Positions 58,569-64,000 of a stretch of DNA of 64,000 nucleotides are shown one piece after another. Where the stretch lies: contig NC_082418.1 of the NCBI RefSeq assembly GCF_004011695.2, positions 868,001 through 932,000 of the forward strand, written 5' to 3'. The first letter of the stretch is position 1. Each line of letters opens with the position of its first letter. A program made the position numbers and the translations under genes. The stretch is from Ascochyta rabiei (Eukaryota; Ascomycota; Dothideomycetes; Pleosporales; Didymellaceae). The notes under the pieces are model-generated. The model was not told the DNA's origin and did no database searches. It saw nothing but the letters and a program-made list of their open reading frames with translations.

Positions 58569-61500
58569 GGATCGAGATGCTGAAATGTGGATGCACACTT
58601 ACGCAGATGGAGAAAATTTGCAATAGAACGCACGATTTTCAAATTTGGTTCTCAACACTTTACTGTCGTGTTCGGAGAGGCGATCAGCTCGACGGCGGAT
58701 CTTTAGCCTTATAGCACCTCAGCACTGACAATGTGGATCGTGGATATATCTATGCACGCATTGCAAGCCGATAGATCTCCCTTAATCACAACAACCATGA
58801 ATCTGGTCATTAGAGTTTGTAGGCATCACACGTAGCGCTCCCAAGTGATTCCAGTCTCGTATCGAAAACGTCTCCGCCAGGAGGATCCATACACGTCCGC
58901 TTCACTGACATATGTCACAGCCAATCCACAAACTCTACAGACGGTGACGAACATGACGGGGGCTGCTTAATGCTATTTTTGATAAAAGCTCAAGCTAAAA
59001 CACTCCATGCCATGTCTGGGACGTTTGAGCCTTAGAACTGGACTGGATACTTTGCAGTGATATCCGAGCTGAAGCCTTAGGCGACTGCGGTTTTGTTTCA
59101 CATCCTCCATGAGGGAGGCTTACCGACACGATGATTCGAGTGGACATCTCACACACAAACAAGAGACATGCACTAGAGAAGCATCAAAGGAGACCATTGA
59201 CTGAGAGCAGTCCCTCATGCACCGACTCGAGTTCCGTCTGATTCGAGAGCAAGGCAGTTGAATTTGCTGGAGCTATGCCACATCGAAGGCATCTTCGTCA
59301 ACAGTGCTGACCCACCTCGGGAAGCTGAGCCACTACAAATCAATGCCGGGCGGTATAGACTTGCGGTTTCTCAGAGGTAGCTGAACGAGCATTTTCATTG
59401 TACGCAAGTATACTTGAGATGAAACGGCCCGAAGCTCTCCACGATATGTCAGGCAATGAAAGAAGAGGTTAAGCAGCGGTGCACCCAAGGAGTACTCGGA
59501 AACTTGATCAGAACCTCAGATTCCAAAGGACCGCATCCAATCGACTGATACATTTTGCTGGACAATGTACAAATTTGTAGTACCTCAAGCCACTGTCATA
59601 CAGGATGTAGTTACAACGGCTGCGTACGAACCACACGATACTTCCGGCGTCCAGTTATATTGTTGTTGGGAAGATGAGCAGACTGTTATGGCTGGGAAGG
59701 AGGAATATCAGTCTAATGGAACAGGCAGCTTATTCATCTTGAGAGTCATAGAAAGTTTCCAGGTAACTCACATAGTGAGCAGAGAGTAAGTGCATGCACT
59801 GATCCTGTCCTCTTTTCCACACGCTGCTTTTTACCTGGATCAACACACCAGCTATCACAAAACACAACCACAGGCTAGTTGACACTTGATCGTCCTGCAT
59901 CACTATACATTTCTACCCTCATGGATGGATCGTATCCCAATTGCTATCGTGAGACGAGCCAGACGGCCACGGAACTACGCTACTCTACCCCGAAAGTCCA
60001 AAGAAAACTTACGCTTGAATCCGACTTGACTTGCAACGTGAGAAAACGTAACACTTGAGCGGAAAACTAGGTATAGACGCGCCGCATCAGGACCCTTCAC
60101 GGAAGACTCAGTACCTACAAATACCACACGTCGCGCTCTACGATACAGTTGCAGACGCGCCACAGCTTCAATGCAGGCAAGCAGATACACTCCTTCCAAA
60201 AACCCTCGCCTCGCACCCTCCACCCTTGGCGATACTGCACGCACCCTCTCATCGAGCCTAGCACGAGTGCGATCCCTGCACGAGCAGCTCGTGCACGACG
60301 ATACCAAGCAAGCAAGAGCACAAAGCACAGCATCCTTCCCCTACGCGCGTTGCTCGAAGCTACACACCGCTGCGTGTATCGGGTGCCCGCAGTGCGCACC
60401 TCCTCCAGAGCCCCCCCCCCTCTCAAGCTGGGAGAGCAACACGATCCACATCCACATCCACATCCGCGGCGCGTTGCCAACGCGTACTTGCACACTTCTA
60501 CCTGTCACCCAACCAACCACCCAGCCAATCACACCCCCTCCCTCTCTCCTCGCAATCCCAGCACCGAAAAACCTAAGCGCCGACCCAGCCATGCCAACCC
60601 CTGCACCGCCCTACTTCGGCACTGTGATTCGCTGCGCCCTAGCAGCGGCACGCGGTCCGCGACCTCGTCACCCTACCTGTGGGTGTGATGGGGAATGAGA
60701 AGTGGAGGGTCGGAGCTGTGGTGTGAGCAAGTGCGCGGACGGTAGCGTTTTTAGAGTGGGTGGTGGAGTGCCGTGTTGTTCAGGGTGGACCGGAGTGTGT
60801 GATCTCTCACAGAGAAAGAGTTCTGGTGGTGATGTTGAGTGTGTGAAGTTGGGATTTGCAAAAGAGAGGCAGAGTGGGGATCTGAGGGTCATGTGAGGTC
60901 GTGTAGCTGCGTGTTGGGTGCTATGGATCACATGCGGGATTGCGGCGGCGCTGTCTGTGTGCGGCGTGCAGCAGCCAAGTTTGACGTTTGAACGGCGACG
61001 TAAAATGACGGTTGAGCTACGTTGAAATTGCATCACGAGCACAGGAAACGATTCAGCAGAACGGAAGGCGTTTGGAATGAGCATGTTGATTGGTTTGCTT
61101 CCTCATGGGAAAGATGAGAAAGCAGTCATGCTCGGTTGGTGGCTTCTTTGCCGCCAGCCACACCCCAGGTACTCCATCCAAATCCCCTCTCCTCGCTCGC
61201 AACGCGCCTCTTCCTCTCGTAATCAAAAGAAAACCAGGATCCATGTGATCCTAGTGTTGCGCCTTAGAACACCGCAAGCGCCTGCGCACCAAAAGGTATT
61301 CGCGATCGAGAATATCCGCAACACCTAGGAATTTTCCGGCGCCAATCTCGGTCCATGTTTGAACCGTACAGGTCATGAGAGAACAACACGAACATAACTT
61401 GTTCCTCTGATAATGGATAAACAAAACAAAAATTGTGGGTAGGTGCACCAGTTCCAAGATTTGAACGTTGAAGAGTCGAAAGGAATGGTAGGTGCGATTG

Positions 61501-61744
61501 AGTCGCCAGGACCCAAGTATTAGTTGGTAGGGTAGGCTGAACGTCGTGAACGTAAGACGTGATCGTGACGCATAAGCAAGGAGCAGAAACGTGTGGTGAT
61601 GATTTGTGACATCTCAGGCGCCGTGGCAGGTGGTGCCGAAAGATCATGGCCTCCAGGAAGATTGGTGTCGCACGCGGTGGTTGCACACCCGCTCATGCTC
61701 GAGGTTGGGCTGCAGTACAGGCAAGTTGTGCGACCATCCATTGT
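58569..61744. other. Gene-poor 3.2 kb
   Basis: No gene supported on either strand. 58600-59900 is AT-richer than the rest of the window with only very short open frames. 60110-60700 has several long overlapping open frames (up to 179 codons) in C-rich, low-complexity DNA with a C10 run at 60411-60420; none resembles a protein I know. There are no tRNA or rRNA signatures. Confidence 0.5.
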
Positions 61745-62527
61745 CTACTCGATTTTTCTCCTCTTGCCACGCGGTGCGGGGTCAATCTGCGGGAAGCTTG
61801 GTGCTTTCTTGTCGACAGGTGTGCTGCTATATGTCACTGTTCGGGTGACGACCTCTCGCACGCTGACGCGCCTTGAACGGCCACTCTTGGCTTCCGCTTC
61901 CCAGACCTTGGGTGAGGCAGTGGGAAAGGGAGAAATGGCTGAGTTGGTGGCTGAATTGGTGGCTGAGTCTGCGCTGGTTGGTGACCGTATGGCTGCTGGC
62001 GAGAAAGGCGACTGGGGAATGTAGAGACGTGGTGTGCGCGCCGACTGTGGCCGTGTGAACGGTGATGGAGGTGGGATGGTAATGGTCTGAGTCCTGATCT
62101 TGGTTGGCGGAGCAGACATCGGGACCTCGTCTTTCCCGTCCTTCGAATCACTTCGACTGCAACTGCTTGATCTTGAGGTTGCGGGCGAGTCTTTGTCTGC
62201 TGGGCCGGATGTGGATGTGAAGGAACCGCTGGAGGTTGATGAGGTGATGGATGTGGGGCGACCTTCGAAGACAAATCTGGTGCTAGTTCCAGTAGACATA
62301 GGGCTCATCAAGGCGGGTGACAAAGTTTTGAGGAAGTCCAGGTAGGCTGCCGGCGGGGTGATGGGTGTCTTTAAGCTGTCTTCCCGCTTGATCCAGGCGA
62401 AGGTGGGTGTTGTTGCAGACAAGATCATGGGCGACTTGAGCTCAGACGGGTAAGTGGCAGACATCGGCGTCTTCAATGACGACGGCAGAGGTGCCGGTGC
62501 CGGCTTCGCATCGGTGGTGGTGGCCAT
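61745..62527 (-). CDS. Ser/Pro/Thr-rich hypothetical protein
   Basis: Not assigned to a named family. Seen: 260 residues from the ATG at 62527 (MATTTDAKPAPAPLPSSLKT); the frame is open for 42 more codons to an ATG at 62653, and a CAG just before ACTATCAACAAGAAGCG could be the acceptor of an upstream intron. The N-terminal part looks constrained: LKTPMSATYPSELKSPMILS, TPTFAWIKREDSLKTPITPP and AAYLDFLKTLSPALMSPMST. The middle is Ser/Thr-rich and disordered, the C-terminus basic (REVVTRTVTYSSTPVDKKAP, ending GKRRKIE), compatible with a nuclear protein. Repeated SLKTP, TPITPP and SP sites would suit proline-directed phosphorylation. I recall similar unnamed fungal proteins with a TPITPP...YxDFLK block, but this needs a search. 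Confidence 0.7.
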   Translation of the reverse strand: MATTTDAKPAPAPLPSSLKTPMSATYPSELKSPMILSATTPTFAWIKREDSLKTPITPPAAYLDFLKTLSPALMSPMSTGTSTRFVFEGRPTSITSSTSSGSFTSTSGPADKDSPATSRSSSCSRSDSKDGKDEVPMSAPPTKIRTQTITIPPPSPFTRPQSARTPRLYIPQSPFSPAAIRSPTSADSATNSATNSAISPFPTASPKVWEAEAKSGRSRRVSVREVVTRTVTYSSTPVDKKAPSFPQIDPAPRGKRRKIE

Positions 62528-62653
62528 GCTGGCGATGTTTGCCGCGTCGTAAACGAAAGACGGTCGCTTCTTGTTGATAGTCCTGCGAGCGAGGGTGGGC
62601 TGTGCTGTGCCTTCCACAGTTGAAGTGGACAGGTGAAGACAAAGACAAGGCAA

Positions 62654-63772
62654 GACGGAAAGGCAGGTACTTTTGTCGCCGGGCAGGTGTATGTTTATTG
62701 CGTCGACTAGCCTGACGCGTGTGCTGTGTTGGTGGCCGCTGACTGGGTCCTAGAGAATGGACAGGCTAAGAATAGGCGGGCGCGTAGCAGAGTGCCAGTG
62801 TCAGACGGGGGCTAACGAGCGACCGTCTTCTAACAGCCGCCTACTCCTGCGGCGCTGCAAATCAAACGTCGAGCTGTAGGCGCCGGGCTGGCCTGTGCGT
62901 TGAGGAACTGCCTCTGCCGTCCAGAGATGCAATTGGCCCGAGGCAATGAACCAAAGCGTGTGACCCGTCTGCGGCCCCTGCAGGTCTGAAGAGCAGAGTG
63001 GTCTTCTGGACCTGTGATTTGCTGCGTGGCTCGCGGAACTGTGATGCAAGCGTCGATGTGCGGGATGGAAATACAACCAAGTTCAATTTAGTTCGGCGGA
63101 GTGAACCTGAGACAAGCGTATGAGATGTTGATGTCTGAGGAAGAAGCGATGGAAGCAAGTACGCTACTAGAGCGAAGTGTTGCCGTGAATAGAATCAAAG
63201 CGAATGTGCTGATGCAGGTGAGCTGTGCAGCTGGTCTTGTGGGATTTTATGTATCGCTTCCAGCCGCTGCATGTCTCTATGCCTGCGTATATCTGTCGCG
63301 CGCTTCCATTTGCTACCGTCTCCACGCCGCCTGGCTGCCGCAAGACCGGCCGTTGAACCACTGCGAGGGCTACCTCTGGTTCGCCCTTGAGCGCGCGCCT
63401 CTCAACGCCAGCGGCACGCCCATGTCAACACACATGCCGTGCGGGAGAAGACTGTCCAAAGCTTCCTTACAGGTTCATGTACCTTGAGCACATCTTCCTT
63501 GAAACCGCAATCTACAGCGCCTACCCTTGCTGTTTGCTGCAAGCATGGTCATCTTGGCCAGACGAAGCGCCATACTTCCTCGTTGCCATGTGCGATACAT
63601 CGTGGCCGTTCCAGGTTCGTTGCACCGCTGGCACTACAAACCTTGCCAACCAATCATGGACTTAGTTGCGTACGACGCGAGCCACGCGTAACAACTTCCC
63701 AGATGCACAGTGTACTCCTGACAGGTATATTGATGCTCGTAGCATAGCTAAGTATAGTGGTCCTTCGAGCCT
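62654..63772. other. Region between the Ser/Pro-rich gene and the right-end partial gene
   Basis: About 1.1 kb. No gene supported. Overlapping short frames on both strands at 62860-63490 lack recognisable features. Confidence 0.45.
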
Positions 63773-64000
63773 TCATCGAGACGCCGACCAAGAGGCATCG
63801 CATCCACTCTCCCTAACCTACAAGGGACAGGAGTCGATTGTCTTGACTAACCTCTTCGTCGCGGTACGGCTGTACGACATCGCCGACCATGATGGTGGGG
63901 TTTTGCTCGAGTGTAGACGAATCTTCTGTAGGAAGATGACATGTATGCTCCCCAAAGTACACGCGGCCGTCGAAACGGCGCGTCTTAGCGAGCGTGGTAA
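63773..64000 (-). CDS. Partial gene at the right edge (C-terminal end only)
   Basis: Not recognised. Seen: on the minus strand an open frame enters from beyond 64000 (TTLAKTRRFDGRVYFGEHTC, then TLEQNPTIMVGDVVQPYRDE). It reaches a donor-like GTTAGT at 63850 and, after a 33 bp putative intron ending TTGTAG, continues VRESGCDASWSASR to a stop at 63773-63775. The intron is short for this genome, so the end of the gene is uncertain. Confidence 0.4.

Noticed and set aside
60149..60698. 179- and 175-codon overlapping + frames
   Set aside because: His/Pro/Thr-rich strings from C-rich repeats; the two frames overlap each other, and neither is recognisable.

Overview
The window is chromosomal DNA of a filamentous ascomycete. 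Introns are about 45-185 bp, GTRNGT...AG with CTAAC-like branch points, and the gene set is that of Pezizomycotina: GFA1, RIB4, ECM29, SET1, MAK11, EAF1, LSM6, Zn2Cys6 regulators, P450 and SLC12 transporter. Dothideomycetes is a plausible guess but the window alone does not prove it. No bacterial, viral or transposon gene was recognised. Gene models were built by eye from splice sites, and nearly all close in frame.

Left part (1-30.6 kb) is a core block: ECM29 (partial, -) head to head with a UBX-domain Cdc48 adaptor (+); SET1 H3K4 methyltransferase (-); lumazine synthase RIB4 (-); GFA1 (-); an AVT-type vacuolar amino acid transporter (-) head to head with an SLC12/VHC1 cation-chloride cotransporter (+); MAK11 (-) head to head with EAF1/VID21 of NuA4 (+). 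Gaps hold microsatellites.

Middle part (30.6-43.5 kb) mixes core and accessory genes: a secreted GH5 glycosidase (-), a small membrane-anchored protein (-), an ERD1-like EXS protein (+), a small basic hypothetical protein (-), a U6 snRNA gene (-) whose B box lies 3 bp past its T-tract, a short-chain dehydrogenase pseudogene (-), a Rad60/Esc2-type SUMO-like protein (-), LSM6 (+), and a hypothetical protein whose frame is cut by one TGA (+).

Right part (44.7-64 kb) looks accessory: a myo-inositol-type MFS transporter (-), a NADPH-cytochrome P450 reductase (-) divergent from a P450 (+), two Zn2Cys6 transcription factors meeting tail to tail with 15 bp between stops, a broken Gfo/Idh/MocA dehydrogenase (+), a gene-poor 3.2 kb stretch, a Ser/Pro-rich conserved-looking protein (-) and a partial gene at the right end (-). 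The reductase/P450 pair with nearby regulators and a transporter is the best candidate for a small metabolic module, but the P450 lacks the usual I-helix acid and the dehydrogenase is decayed, so the module may be degenerating.
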